Positions 32,943 through 43,643 of a stretch of 64,000 bases of DNA are shown here, one piece after another. The position numbers and the translations under genes are program-made. The notes beneath the pieces were generated by a model that was not told the origin of the DNA, made no database searches, and saw only the letters and a program-made list of their open reading frames with translations. How positions within the stretch are numbered: the first letter of the stretch is position 1; each line of letters begins with the position of its first letter. The stretch comes from Pseudomonas schmalbachii (GTDB lineage: Bacteria > Pseudomonadota > Gammaproteobacteria > Pseudomonadales > Pseudomonadaceae): assembly GCF_017589465.1 (NCBI RefSeq), contig NZ_JAELYA010000001.1:868001-932000 (forward strand). Reading direction: 5' to 3'.

Positions 32943-33000
32943 GGCGGGTGCAACCCGCCGGGATCGTGCGTGGAAATTGGCGGGTTGCACCCGCCCTACG
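32939..33000. repeat. REP-type inverted pair, family D copy 5, containing a stop codon
   Basis: GTAGGGCGGGTGCAACCCGCC ... GGCGGGTTGCACCCGCCCTAC; its second to fourth bases are the TAG that ends the LysR gene. Confidence 0.88.
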
Positions 33001-33030
33001 CCCGTCTTGCCGATAGGAAGGATGTTTTTT

Positions 33031-33074
33031 GTAGGAGCGGGCCATGCCCGCGATTCGCGCGCGTGGCGCGCTCC
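33031..33074. repeat. REP-type repeat, family G copy 2
   Basis: GTAGGAGCGGGCCATGCCCGCGATTCGCGC... ending GTGGCGCGCTCC; overlaps nothing but abuts the next LysR gene's 3' end. Confidence 0.6.
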
Positions 33075-33076
33075 CC

Positions 33077-34024
33077 CTACGCACCCAACCGCCCACCCAG
33101 CTCCGCCATCATCCGCTCATGCTCGCCGAGCATCCCCGGCAGGCAGTCGCGGAGGAATTCGACCCAGGTTCTGATCTTCGCATCGAGGAACTGTCGCGAC
33201 GGGTACAGCGCGTAGACGTTGAGGTGGAACAGGCTGTAGTTGGGCAGCACGCGCACCAGCGAGCCGTTCTTCAACCCCTGCACCGCCGAGTACACCGGCA
33301 GCGCGCCGATGCCCATGCCGGCGACCAGCGCTTCGGTCATGGCGTCCGCCGTGTTCACCTGGAAATGCGTGCGGTTGATGCTGACCATCTCCTGCCCGTC
33401 CGGGCCTTCGAACAGCCACTTGTCCAGCGACATCACCGAATTGACCAGGCGCAGGCAGCGGTGCGTCGCCAGCTCGCCGGGAGTCCTGGGGAAGCTATGT
33501 TTTTCCACGTACGCCGGCGAGGCGCAGAGCACGCTGTAGGTTTGCCCGAGACACTTGGAGACGAAGCCGGAATCCGGCAATTCCTGGGCGATCACCACGG
33601 AGATGTCGTAGCCCTCGTCGAGGATGTCGGTGGTGCGGTTGGCGAGGGTCAGGTCGAAGCCGACCTCCGGGTAGATCTCGCAGTACTGCGAAATCGCCCT
33701 GATCAGGTAGTGCTGGCCGATGCCGGTCATGGCGTGGATTTTCACCGTGCCGGCCGGCTTGGCATGGGCATCGCCCGCCTCCGCTTCGGCCTCCTCGATG
33801 TAGCCGAGGATCTGCTGGCAACGCAGCAGGTAGCGCTGACCGGCTTCGGTCAGGGCGATGCGGCGGGTGGTGCGGTGCAGCAGGCGGGTACGCAGGTGGC
33901 TTTCGAGCCGGGCGACGGTGCGGGAAACGTAGGCGGTGGTGAGGTCCATGCGCTGGGCGGCGGCGGTGAAGCTGCCGGTCTCGGCGACACAGACGAAGGT
34001 ACGCATGTTGTGCAGGAGGTCCAT
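33077..34024 (-). CDS. LysR-family regulator divergent from FUSC exporter
   Basis: 315 aa. HTH MDLLHNMRTFVCVAETGSFTAAAQRMDLTTAYVSRTVARLESHLRTRLLHRTTRRIALTEAGQRY (residues 1-65); effector domain with GTVKIHAMTGIGQHYLIRAISQYCEIYPEVGFDLTL, a CrgA/AaeR-like subgroup signature. Transcribed away from the FUSC gene over a 163-base gap that has a 10-bp inverted repeat, so it probably controls that exporter in response to an aromatic acid or similar compound (inference from AaeR-AaeB precedent). Confidence 0.92.
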   Translation of the reverse strand: MDLLHNMRTFVCVAETGSFTAAAQRMDLTTAYVSRTVARLESHLRTRLLHRTTRRIALTEAGQRYLLRCQQILGYIEEAEAEAGDAHAKPAGTVKIHAMTGIGQHYLIRAISQYCEIYPEVGFDLTLANRTTDILDEGYDISVVIAQELPDSGFVSKCLGQTYSVLCASPAYVEKHSFPRTPGELATHRCLRLVNSVMSLDKWLFEGPDGQEMVSINRTHFQVNTADAMTEALVAGMGIGALPVYSAVQGLKNGSLVRVLPNYSLFHLNVYALYPSRQFLDAKIRTWVEFLRDCLPGMLGEHERMMAELGGRLGA

Positions 34025-34070
34025 GATCGGTCCCTGGAAAGGGTGACGGATTGTCGCATGTTTCAAAATG

Positions 34071-34100
34071 TTGATTATTGCCGATCCGGACAACAATCAA
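34071..34100. promoter_or_regulatory. Putative LysR operator in the LysR/FUSC intergenic region
   Basis: TTGATTATTG (34071-34080) and CAACAATCAA (34091-34100) form 10-bp arms with one mismatch around a 10-base spacer. Confidence 0.6.
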
Positions 34101-34187
34101 TCGCTCAACCGGCAACTTATCCGCTCCCGGGCCGCCTCCTAGAATCGCCTCCCCTCGCGGCCGACCGCTCTATCCAGGACCGATGCT

Positions 34188-36380
34188 GTGCCCCGCTCGC
34201 TTCCCCGCGCCCGCTGGCCGTTGCCCCAGCGCAGCCTTCCCGTCCGCCTGCCGAATGCCTCGGCGCTGCGCCTGGCGCTGTCCGACTGGGCGCGCAGCGA
34301 CGGGGTCACCTGGGTATTCATCGGCAAGGCGCTGATCACCGCTTTCACCGCGCTCTGGCTGGCCTACCGCCTGGAGCTGCCGCAGCCGAACACCGTGCTG
34401 GTCAGCGCCTTCATCGTCCTGCAACCGCAGAGCGGCCAGGTGCTGGCGAAGAGTTTCTACCGCATCCTCGGCACGCTGCTCGGGCTTGGCGTGATGGTCG
34501 CGCTGATCGCCCTGTTCGCCCAGGAGCGCGTGCTGTTCCTGCTCTGCCTGGCGCTCTGGGTCGGCCTGTGCACCGCCGGCGCGGCACGCTACCGGGACTT
34601 CCGCGCCTACGCCTGCCTGCTCGCCGGGTATACGGCAGTGATGATCGGTATCCCCGCCACGCTGCATCCGGAAGGCGCCTTCATGCAGGCGTTGTGGCGG
34701 GTGCTGGAGATCAGCCTGGGCATCCTCTGCACCGGCGTGGTCAGCGCCGTGGTGCTGCCGCAAACCAGCAGCGCCGCGCTGCGCAGCGCCCTCGACACGC
34801 GCTTCGGCGACTTCGCCGGACTGGCCAGCGCCGGGCTCGCCGGCAATCTCGACGCCGAGCGCTTCGAGCAGGCCAGCGCGCGCATCGCCGCCGAGGCGGT
34901 GGGGCTGGAGAGCCTGCGCAACGTCACGGTCTTCGAAGACCCGCACATGCGCCTGCGCAGCGGCCGCCTGGCGCGCCTGAACAGCGAATTCATGCAGCTC
35001 ACCACGCGCTTCCACGCCCTGCAGCGCCTGCTCGACCGCCTGCGCCAGCGGAAAGCCGCTGCAGTGCTGGAAGCGCTGATGCCATGTCTGCTGGAAGTCA
35101 GCGAACTGCTCGCCGGCTGGCACGGCCGCCCGCTGCGCGACGCCGATGCCGCCTGCCTCGCTGCGCAACTGGACGACTGCAAGCGCCAATTGGCACCACG
35201 CATCCGTCAGGCTCGCGCCCTGCTTGCCCAGAGCTGCCCGCGCGAAGGCGACCAGTTGGACTTTGCGACCGCCGCCGAGCTGCTCTACCGCTTCGCCGGC
35301 GACCTCCACGACTACGCCCAGACCCACGCCTCGCTGGCCACCGACCGGCACGAGCGCGAACAGTGGAAGGAACGCTTCACGCCCAAGGCCAACGCCCTCG
35401 CCGCAGCCGTCGCCGGCTTCCGCTGCGCGCTGCTGGTGCTGGCCGGCGGCACCTTCTGGATCGCCACCTCATGGCCCAGCGGCGCCACCTTCGCCCTGAC
35501 CTCGGTGCTGATCGCCGCGCTCTCCTCCGCCTCGCCCAACCCCAGGCGCCTGTCGCTGCAACTGACTCTCGGCACCCTGCTCGGCGCCAGTCTCGGCTTC
35601 GTCCTGACGTTCCGCGTGCTGCCGCACCTGGATGGCTTCCCGCTGCTGTGCTGCGCGCTGGCGCCGGTGTTCGCCCTCGGCGCCTTCCTGATCACCCGAC
35701 CGCAATGGAACGGCTACGGCGTCGGCCTGCTGGTGTGGTTCTGCATCGCCTCGCTGCCGGCCAACGTCGCCCGCTACGACGCCTACCACTTCATCAACGA
35801 ATACCTGGCGATGCTGCTGTCGATGGGCATGGCGGTGATCGCCGCAATCGTCATCCTGCCGCCGAACCGGCCGTGGCTGTGGGAGCGTCTGGAAGGCGAA
35901 CTGCGCATGCGCGTGGTGCACACGATCAGCGACCCGCTGCCGGGGCTTTCTTCCGGTTTCGAAAGCGGCACCCGCGATCTGCTCAACCAGGCCTACGGAC
36001 TCTCCGCCGGCCGCCCGGACGTGCAGCGGCGGCTGCTGCGCTGGACCTTCCTGGTGCAGGAAATCGGCCTGGCGATCATCGAGTTGCGCCGCGAGCAGGC
36101 AGCGCTGCCAGCCGAGCCCAGGTACGCGGAAAGAATGCCCTGGCGCCGGGCGATCCGTGCCATGGGCCGCGCGCTGATCCGTCTGTTCGCCCATCCCGGC
36201 GAGACCAACCGCCTGCGTGCCCTCGGCGCGGTGGAACACGCCATCCACGCCACCCGCAACACCCCCGAACCGCACCCGCCGCACTTCGACACCTCGCCGC
36301 TGCGCAGGGTGTGCAGCTACCTGCATTTCATCCGCACCTCGCTGCTCGATCCGCAGTCGCCATTAAGAGAGAGAACCTAG
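34188..36380 (+). CDS. FUSC-family inner-membrane efflux protein (AaeB-like)
   Basis: 730 aa. Two membrane blocks, each of about five to six helices (residues 40-185: VFIGKALITAFTALWLAYRL, LGTLLGLGVMVALIALFA, VLFLLCLALWVGLCTAGAA; and 405-560: CALLVLAGGTFWIATSWPSGATFALTSVLIAALSSASP, LGTLLGASLGFVLTFRVL, LAMLLSMGMAVIAAIVILPP), with cytosolic regions after each. This is the FUSC/AaeB layout used for efflux of fusaric acid and hydroxybenzoates. Initiates at GTG; no in-frame ATG fits. The usual partners AaeA (membrane fusion) and AaeX are not next to it. Confidence 0.92.
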   Translation: MPRSLPRARWPLPQRSLPVRLPNASALRLALSDWARSDGVTWVFIGKALITAFTALWLAYRLELPQPNTVLVSAFIVLQPQSGQVLAKSFYRILGTLLGLGVMVALIALFAQERVLFLLCLALWVGLCTAGAARYRDFRAYACLLAGYTAVMIGIPATLHPEGAFMQALWRVLEISLGILCTGVVSAVVLPQTSSAALRSALDTRFGDFAGLASAGLAGNLDAERFEQASARIAAEAVGLESLRNVTVFEDPHMRLRSGRLARLNSEFMQLTTRFHALQRLLDRLRQRKAAAVLEALMPCLLEVSELLAGWHGRPLRDADAACLAAQLDDCKRQLAPRIRQARALLAQSCPREGDQLDFATAAELLYRFAGDLHDYAQTHASLATDRHEREQWKERFTPKANALAAAVAGFRCALLVLAGGTFWIATSWPSGATFALTSVLIAALSSASPNPRRLSLQLTLGTLLGASLGFVLTFRVLPHLDGFPLLCCALAPVFALGAFLITRPQWNGYGVGLLVWFCIASLPANVARYDAYHFINEYLAMLLSMGMAVIAAIVILPPNRPWLWERLEGELRMRVVHTISDPLPGLSSGFESGTRDLLNQAYGLSAGRPDVQRRLLRWTFLVQEIGLAIIELRREQAALPAEPRYAERMPWRRAIRAMGRALIRLFAHPGETNRLRALGAVEHAIHATRNTPEPHPPHFDTSPLRRVCSYLHFIRTSLLDPQSPLRERT

Positions 36381-36401
36381 GCCCGCGATACGGCGCTTTT
36401 C

Positions 36402-36491
36402 GTAGGAGCCAGCTTGCTGGCGATCAGCCGATCCAGCCGGCCACGAAGTGGTTGCCGGCTAGTCCAGGATCGCCAGCAAGCTGGCTCCTAC
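36402..36491. repeat. REP-type inverted pair, family C copy 3
   Basis: GTAGGAGCCAGCTTGCTGGC ... GATCGCCAGCAAGCTGGCTC then CTACAG. A truncated GTAGGAGCCGG follows at about 36517. The rest of the gap up to 36727 shows no gene or structure I can name. Confidence 0.88.
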
Positions 36492-36727
36492 AGTCCGACG
36501 GTGCCTCTGTTCTTCGTAGGAGCCGGATTATTGCCTGTCAGTACGAAGTATTTAAGGCGTCCGGACATATGAATCCGGGGGGCTGAAACCTATCATTTCC
36601 GTGCTGTTACAGCGCGCGCCGCAACACCACTTCTCCCCGTATCGATCCCCTTGAAAGCGTCCCGAACAAGCCGCCCCGCCCTTTGCGTCCGGGCTGGCCT
36701 GCGCTCGGGCAAAAGGCAGGTAATTTC

Positions 36728-36988
36728 ATGAAAGCCGTCGTCATCCTGGCCCTGGCCAGTCTCTCCCCGTTCGCCTTTGCCGAAGAGGCGAATGCCGGCG
36801 CTGCGCAGTCCTCCGCCGTGGAGCAGTACACCTACGACATGAAACTGGACATCGCCCACGTGATCTCCACCACCGATGTATCGGACAAGTGCGGCGTGGT
36901 GCCGGCGCGCATGACCTACGAGGACTCCCAGGGGCAGCGGCATACCATCCAGTACCAGGTGTGGGGGAATGGCTGTTCCGGGGGTTGA
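36728..36988 (+). CDS. DUF2790 small periplasmic protein
   Basis: 86 aa. Signal peptide MKAVVILALASLSPFAFA-EEA. The mature part (QYTYDMKLDIAHVISTTDVSDKCGVVPARMTYEDSQGQRHTIQYQVWGNGCSGG) matches DUF2790, a Pseudomonas-specific family of small exported proteins often induced by copper or envelope stress. Two Cys residues (in DKCGVV and NGCSGG) could form a disulfide. No nearby functional partner. Confidence 0.88.
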   Translation: MKAVVILALASLSPFAFAEEANAGAAQSSAVEQYTYDMKLDIAHVISTTDVSDKCGVVPARMTYEDSQGQRHTIQYQVWGNGCSGG

Positions 36989-37131
36989 GGCAACGCCCGC
37001 GTCCTCGCAAGGCCATGGATCGGCCTTCTTTCCTTTCCCTTCCCCTTGCCCTGAATCATTGCCCTGCCCGATCCGCCTCCCGGCGAATGGCAGGGCGGTC
37101 GACGGCCACTACACTTCCCGGCAGGACCGTC

Positions 37132-37190
37132 GTAGGGCGGGTGCAACCCGCCATGCCGGATGCGTAACGGCGGGTTGCACCCGCCCTACG
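37132..37190. repeat. REP-type inverted pair, family D copy 6
   Basis: GTAGGGCGGGTGCAACCCGCC ... GGCGGGTTGCACCCGCCCTAC. Confidence 0.88.
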
Positions 37191-37233
37191 GATTTACCCG
37201 CGATAACCCGAAACAGACTTCAAGGACGTACCC

Positions 37234-38907
37234 ATGCTCCAGTCCGTTTCCCCCAAGCACGACCTGCCACTCGAAACCGAACCCGAAGCCACCCCCGACA
37301 CCCGCAGCGGCGTGCTCGCGCCGTTCGGCATCGCCGCCTTCCGCATCATCTGGATCTGCAACCTGTTCGCCAACCTCGGCACCTGGGCGCAGTCGGTGGC
37401 GGCCGCCTGGGTGGTCACCGAGGCCCATGCCAGCCCGCTGATGGTGGCGATGATCCAGGTCGCCGCGGCCTTGCCGCTGGTGCTGCTGTCGATCGTCTCC
37501 GGCGTGCTGGCGGACAACCATGACCGGCGCAAGGTCATGCTGGTCGGCCTATTCCTCGAACTGAGCGGCGCCGTGCTGATCACCACCCTGGCGTTCCTCG
37601 GCTATCTCGACCCGCGGATGCTGATCCTGTCGATCCTCTGGCTGTCCCTCGGCAGCTCGATCACCATCCCGGCCTGGCAGGCGGCGGTGAACGAGCAGGT
37701 GCCGCCACGCATGGTCGGCGATGCGGTGCTGCTCAACAGCGTCAACTACAACGTCGCCCGCGCCGCCGGTCCGGCCATCGGCGGGCTGCTGCTGAGCGCC
37801 ACCGGCCCGGCCTGGGTCTTCCTGTTCAATGCCCTGTGCTACGTGGCGCTGATCTGGGCCATCTGGCAATGGCGCCGCGAAATACCCAAGCGCACGCTGC
37901 CGCCGGAACACATCTTCGAAGGGGTGGTCGCCGCCCTGCGTTTCACCCAGTACTCCAGCGTCACCCGGCTGGTGATGCTGCGCTCGTTCCTCTTCGGCAT
38001 TTCCGCCAGCGCGGTGTGGGCGCTGCTGCCGCTACTGGCGCACCGCAATCCGGACGGCAACGCCTCGGTGTACGGCTACATGCTCGGCGCCCTCGGCATC
38101 GGCGCGATCATCGGCAGCACCCTGGTCAGTCGCGCGCGGCGCCGGATCGGCAGCAGCCGGCTGATCAGCCTGGCGGCCGCGGTCCTCGCCCTGGTGATGC
38201 TGATCCTCGGCGCGGTCGACTCGCTGTGGGTGCTGTTCCCGGTGCTGGTGGTCGGCGGCAGCTGCTGGATCGCCGCAGTCGCCACCTACAACTCGGCGGT
38301 GCAGATTCTCGTCCCCGACTGGGTCAAGGCGCGCGCCCTGGCGCTGTACCAGACGGCCATCTACGGCGGGCTGGCGCTCGGCTCGTTCCTCTGGGGCCAC
38401 TTCGCCGGCAGCATCGGCGTACATGGCGCGCTGCTCGCCGCCGGCTGCACGCTGCTGGTGACCGTCGCGCTGCTATACAACTCGCGCCTGCCGGAACTGG
38501 AACCCGGGCACATCGCCCCGGCGCCGGACCGCGCGCCCGGTGCGCCGACCTTCGCCTTCAACCCCGAGCGCGGCGCGGTGCTGGTGTCGATCGAATACCG
38601 CATCCCGGTGGCGCACACCCGCGACTTCGTCCGCGCCAGCCGGCCGTTGCGCCGCCTGCGCCTGCGCAACGGTGCCGAACGCTGGGCGCTGTATCGCGAC
38701 GTCAGCGATCAGGAAAGCTGGCAGGAACTGTTCCTGGTGGACAACTGGATCCAGCACCTGCGCATGCTCGACCGCCTGACCATCGAGGACCGCAGCATCA
38801 TCGACACCATCAACAGCATGCACAGCGGAGAAGGCCCGCCAGTGGTCCGCCACGGTGTGAGCTACGAATCCGGCAGCTACGAGGCGCCGCCGGACACCCT
38901 CGGCTGA
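37234..38907 (+). CDS. MFS transporter (EntS/MFS_3 type) with C-terminal soluble domain
   Basis: 557 aa. Residues 30-430 form a 12-helix major facilitator of the enterobactin-exporter-like MFS_3 family (FANLGTWAQSVAAAWVVTEAHASPLMVAMIQVAAALPLVLLSIVSGVLADNHDRRK with the A-motif, GDAVLLNSVNYNVARAAGPAIGGLLL). The last about 120 residues (GAVLVSIEYRIPVAHTRDFVRASRPLRRLRLRNGAERWALYRDVSDQESWQELFLVDNWIQHLRMLDRLT) look like an antibiotic-biosynthesis-monooxygenase/ferredoxin-like domain fused to the transporter, an arrangement known in this family. Substrate unknown. Ends 7 bases before the convergent glk gene. Confidence 0.92.
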   Translation: MLQSVSPKHDLPLETEPEATPDTRSGVLAPFGIAAFRIIWICNLFANLGTWAQSVAAAWVVTEAHASPLMVAMIQVAAALPLVLLSIVSGVLADNHDRRKVMLVGLFLELSGAVLITTLAFLGYLDPRMLILSILWLSLGSSITIPAWQAAVNEQVPPRMVGDAVLLNSVNYNVARAAGPAIGGLLLSATGPAWVFLFNALCYVALIWAIWQWRREIPKRTLPPEHIFEGVVAALRFTQYSSVTRLVMLRSFLFGISASAVWALLPLLAHRNPDGNASVYGYMLGALGIGAIIGSTLVSRARRRIGSSRLISLAAAVLALVMLILGAVDSLWVLFPVLVVGGSCWIAAVATYNSAVQILVPDWVKARALALYQTAIYGGLALGSFLWGHFAGSIGVHGALLAAGCTLLVTVALLYNSRLPELEPGHIAPAPDRAPGAPTFAFNPERGAVLVSIEYRIPVAHTRDFVRASRPLRRLRLRNGAERWALYRDVSDQESWQELFLVDNWIQHLRMLDRLTIEDRSIIDTINSMHSGEGPPVVRHGVSYESGSYEAPPDTLG

Positions 38908-38914
38908 AGGCCCT

Positions 38915-39910
38915 TCAGCGCCCGGATTTCAGCGCCTGTTCCAGCGCCACTCCGGCGCCGAACAGGCCCGGGTGCTCGGCGGTCATCACCCACACCGGAA
39001 CCTGGGCGAGGTAGGGCCCACTGGTCTTGCCGCGCGTGGCGAAGGCCTCGGCGAAGCCGCTCTGGCGGAAGCGGTCGAGGAAGCGCGGCACGATGCCGCC
39101 GGTGATGTACACCCCGCCCAGCGCGCCGACGGTCAGCGCCGCATTGCCGGCGACCCGCGCCAGCCAGAGGAAGAAGTGTTCGAGCACCTTGTCGGCATAG
39201 GGATCGCCGGCCATCGCCAGTTCGCCGATCTCCGCAGCGCTGGCGCATTTCGGTTGCACGCCGTCAATGCCGCAGCTGATGCGATAGAGATTTTCCAGGC
39301 CACGTCCGCACAGCACGCGCTCCGCCGAGACATGGCCATGCAGCTCGCGCAGCTGCTGCCAGATGGCGAAGTCGCGCTCGGAAGTCACCGGCAGGTCGAC
39401 GTGTCCACCCTCGCAGGGCAGCACTTCCCAACCGCCACCGGCTGTCGGCAGCAAGCTGCTGACACCAAGGCCAGTGCCCGGCCCGATGATCAGCCGCGCG
39501 CGATCCTTCTGCGGCGTGCCTTCGCGGACGCAGACCAGATGCTTCGCATCCAGGCTCACGGTGGCCCAGGCCATGCTGCTGAAGTCGTTGACCAGCAGAA
39601 GGTGGCTGAGCCCCAGCTCGGCGCGGAATTTTTGGCGATCGATCACCCAGTGGTTGTTGGTGAAACGGAAGTCGCCCTCGCCCACCGGCCCGGCGCAGGC
39701 CAGGCAGACCGAATGGATATCGCCGAGCGGCCGGTCGATGCGCCGCAGGTATTCGCGCGCGGCATCCTCGATGCGCGGATAGTCGGCGCAGGCCAGCACC
39801 TCGATCGCGTCGAGGCGCCCGCCGCGCCAGAGGGCGAAGCGGGCGTTGGTGCCACCGATATCGCCGACCAGCGCGAGGCCGGCCGGAGCATTCTGCTGGT
39901 TGTCGTTCAT
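38915..39910 (-). CDS. glk: Glucokinase
   Basis: 331 aa bacterial-type glucokinase. ATP-binding [17 protein letters not shown] at the N terminus, substrate segments [23 protein letters not shown] (catalytic Asp), [25 protein letters not shown] (zinc-independent E-G-G-H motif) and the C-terminal [17 protein letters not shown]. Phosphorylates glucose to feed the Entner-Doudoroff path with edd, encoded 53 bases upstream on the same strand. In P. aeruginosa glk is followed by gltR/gltS; here an unrelated MFS gene follows convergently. Confidence 0.96.
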   Translation of the reverse strand: MNDNQQNAPAGLALVGDIGGTNARFALWRGGRLDAIEVLACADYPRIEDAAREYLRRIDRPLGDIHSVCLACAGPVGEGDFRFTNNHWVIDRQKFRAELGLSHLLLVNDFSSMAWATVSLDAKHLVCVREGTPQKDRARLIIGPGTGLGVSSLLPTAGGGWEVLPCEGGHVDLPVTSERDFAIWQQLRELHGHVSAERVLCGRGLENLYRISCGIDGVQPKCASAAEIGELAMAGDPYADKVLEHFFLWLARVAGNAALTVGALGGVYITGGIVPRFLDRFRQSGFAEAFATRGKTSGPYLAQVPVWVMTAEHPGLFGAGVALEQALKSGR

Positions 39911-39963
39911 CGCGGGCTCACGCGGTTCGTGGACTGTCCAGATAGCGTTGGCCAGGAGACCGC

Positions 39964-41790
<1,827 letters not shown>

Positions 41791-41813
41791 GGCGCCATTC
41801 TCCTCAAGACTAT

Positions 41814-41839
41814 CGATTATTGTTTTTACAACATAATCG
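41814..41839. promoter_or_regulatory. HexR-like site near edd
   Basis: Outer arms CGATTAT/ATAATCG enclose TTGTTTTTACAA, a dyad of the TTGT...ACAA type with a 4-base spacing, 24 bases upstream of the edd start. Confidence 0.5.
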
Positions 41840-41881
41840 TCGATTACAGGATGTTTAATTTTAGATAACGTCGAAATGTAA

Positions 41882-41896
41882 TTGTTTTTACCACAA
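41882..41896. promoter_or_regulatory. HexR operator upstream of gap
   Basis: TTGT-N7-ACAA (TTGTTTTTACCACAA), an exact fit to the published Pseudomonas HexR consensus TTGT-N7/8-ACAA, 22 bases before the gap ATG. HexR releases on binding KDPG. Confidence 0.75.
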
Positions 41897-41918
41897 ACAC
41901 GGAAGAGAGACGACCTCC

Positions 41919-42923
41919 ATGACCATCCGCCTGGCGATAAACGGATTTGGCCGCATCGGCCGCAACGTCCTCCGCGCCCTGTACACCGGCGATTACCGCG
42001 ACACGCTGCAGGTGGTGGCGATCAACGACCTCGGCAAGCCCGAGATCAATGCCCACCTGTTCCAGTTCGACAGCGTGCACGGGCGCTTCTCCGGCGACGT
42101 CGCGCACGACGCCGAAAGTCTCAGCGTAAACGGCGACCGCATCGTCGTCACGGCGATCCGCAGTCCGCAGGAACTGCCCTGGGAGGCGCTGGGGGTGGAT
42201 ATCGTGCTGGAGTGCACCGGCGCCTTCACCAGCCGCGAGAAGGCCGCCGCGCACCTGCTGGCGGGAGCGCGCAAGGTGATCATCTCGGCGCCGGGCAAGG
42301 AGGTCGACGCCACCGTGGTGTACGGCGTCAATCACGACGTGCTGCGCGCCTCGCAGCAGATAATCTCCAACGCCTCGTGCACCACCAACTGCCTGGCGCC
42401 GGTCGCCCAGGTGCTGCACCGCGAGCTGGGCATCGAGCACGGCCTGATGACCACCATCCACGCCTACACCAACGACCAGAGCCTCACCGATGTGCACCAC
42501 GCGGACGTCTACCGCGCGCGCTCCGCCACCCAGTCGATGATCCCGACCCGGACCGGTGCCGCCGAAGCCGTCGGCCTGGTGCTGCCGGAACTGGCGGGCA
42601 AGCTGAGCGGCCTGGCGGTGCGCGTGCCGGTGATCAATGTGTCGCTGGTGGACCTGACCGTCCAGGTGAGCCGCGATACCGACGCGGCGGAGGTCAATCG
42701 CCTGTTCCAGGCCGCCAGCGAAGGCTCGCCGGTGCTCGGCTACAACGCCCTGCCGCTGGTCTCGGTGGACTTCAACCACGACCCGCGCTCGTCGATCTTC
42801 GACGCCAACCACACCAGGGTCAGCGGCCGATTGGTCAAGGTGATGGCGTGGTACGACAACGAATGGGGCTTCTCCAACCGCATGCTGGATACGGCGCGGG
42901 CGCTGTGGAATGCGCCGGCGTAG
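41919..42923 (+). CDS. gapA: Glyceraldehyde-3-phosphate dehydrogenase
   Basis: 334 aa. NAD-binding [14 protein letters not shown] at residue 7, catalytic Cys154 in SNASCTTNC and His181 in TTIHAYTND, and the C-terminal [12 protein letters not shown]. Oxidises glyceraldehyde 3-phosphate produced from KDPG. Divergent from edd with HexR-like sites in between, consistent with joint glucose control. GGAAGAGAG lies upstream of the ATG. Followed by a family B repeat. Confidence 0.97.
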   Translation: MTIRLAINGFGRIGRNVLRALYTGDYRDTLQVVAINDLGKPEINAHLFQFDSVHGRFSGDVAHDAESLSVNGDRIVVTAIRSPQELPWEALGVDIVLECTGAFTSREKAAAHLLAGARKVIISAPGKEVDATVVYGVNHDVLRASQQIISNASCTTNCLAPVAQVLHRELGIEHGLMTTIHAYTNDQSLTDVHHADVYRARSATQSMIPTRTGAAEAVGLVLPELAGKLSGLAVRVPVINVSLVDLTVQVSRDTDAAEVNRLFQAASEGSPVLGYNALPLVSVDFNHDPRSSIFDANHTRVSGRLVKVMAWYDNEWGFSNRMLDTARALWNAPA

Positions 42924-42932
42924 TGCGACCTC

Positions 42933-43011
42933 GTAGGTTGGCGCTGAACGCAGTGAAGCCCAACATGGCCACGCCGGACGTTGGGCTTCGCAAGCTCAGC
43001 ACCAACCTACG
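42933..43011. repeat. REP-type inverted pair, family B copy 4
   Basis: GTAGGTTGGCGCTGAACGCA ... AAGCTCAGCACCAACCTACG between gap and the DUF1289 gene. Confidence 0.85.
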
Positions 43012-43014
43012 GAG

Positions 43015-43197
43015 TTACCAAAATTTGCGCCGGCCCTGCGCCTCGAATACCAATAGACGCATATCCGACTCCGCCAGCACCGCCTGCTGGCCGAGGTGGT
43101 CGAGCTTCTTCCAGCCCTTGATTTCCTCGCGGGTGCGACCGCAGCCGAGGCAGATGCCCTCGTCGAACTTGCAGACCTTGATGCATGGACTCTTCAC
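43015..43197 (-). CDS. DUF1289 small protein
   Basis: 60 aa. The DUF1289 pattern SPCIKVCKFDEG-ICLGCGRTREEIKGW is complete, with four Cys that likely bind a metal or cluster. Starts at GTG with AGGGGGA upstream. These proteins are common in proteobacteria and uncharacterised; a predicted Fe-S-binding role is inference. The tail EAQGRRKFW is typical of Pseudomonas members. Confidence 0.9.
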   Translation of the reverse strand: MKSPCIKVCKFDEGICLGCGRTREEIKGWKKLDHLGQQAVLAESDMRLLVFEAQGRRKFW

Positions 43198-43320
43198 GCT
43201 TCCCCCTGTCGATCGATGGTCGTACAGGGCCTATCTCAAGGGAAACGAGAGAAAGGGTCCAAGGGGAAAAAGGCATGGCGCTGATCGAAAGCGCCAATGA
43301 TCGAGTGAGGGGGTGTTTTT

Positions 43321-43406
43321 GTAGGAGCCAGCTTGCTGGCGATCAATGGCGCCAGCAGGTAACTCGGTGCCAGGTGAAACCCCGGATCGCCAGCAAGCTG
43401 GCTCCT
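43321..43406. repeat. REP-type inverted pair, family C copy 4, interrupted by the IS110 element
   Basis: GTAGGAGCCAGCTTGCTGGC ... GATCGCCAGCAAGCTGGCTC then CT; other copies continue with ACAGG, which is found here at 44632 after the insertion sequence. Confidence 0.9.
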
Positions 43407-43643
43407 TGTATGTCGACTAGCCCGCATCAGTGGGCGATAGTCTCCGACTGATCCTCGGAAGGAGGGCCTGGAAGACGACTCGCTCCTTAGGCTTCGAGCC
43501 TGCATCGTAGATAGTGCTCCGGCCCTCCGCACTCACCCAGTGAATCCGAACGGTATCTTGAGCCCGCATTACGCGAGAGCTCGTATTGGCAAGGTTGGAT
43601 CGGGTGTAGTGATGATCGACGAGCATTCATTGAGGAGGACCCT
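43407..43643 (+). ncRNA. Putative IS110 bridge RNA region
   Basis: Non-coding leader of the element. ACGGTATCTTG (43550-43560) is identical to the sequence that would form at the circular junction (right end ACGGTATCT at 44623-44631 joined to left end TG at 43407), fitting a left donor guide. CTCGCTCCT (43479-43487) matches the left target CTGGCTCCT in 8 of 9 positions, fitting a left target guide. Four-base complements to the right target (GTAG, 43507-43510) and right donor (CAAG, 43590-43593) follow each. The order target loop then donor loop is that of IS621. Exact RNA ends are not determined. Confidence 0.65.

Noticed and set aside
33044-36586. 1180-codon plus-strand ORF across the LysR and FUSC genes
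   Set aside because: Arg/Pro/Ala-rich shadow translation; it runs antisense to the LysR gene and out of frame with the FUSC gene, both of which have clear family motifs.
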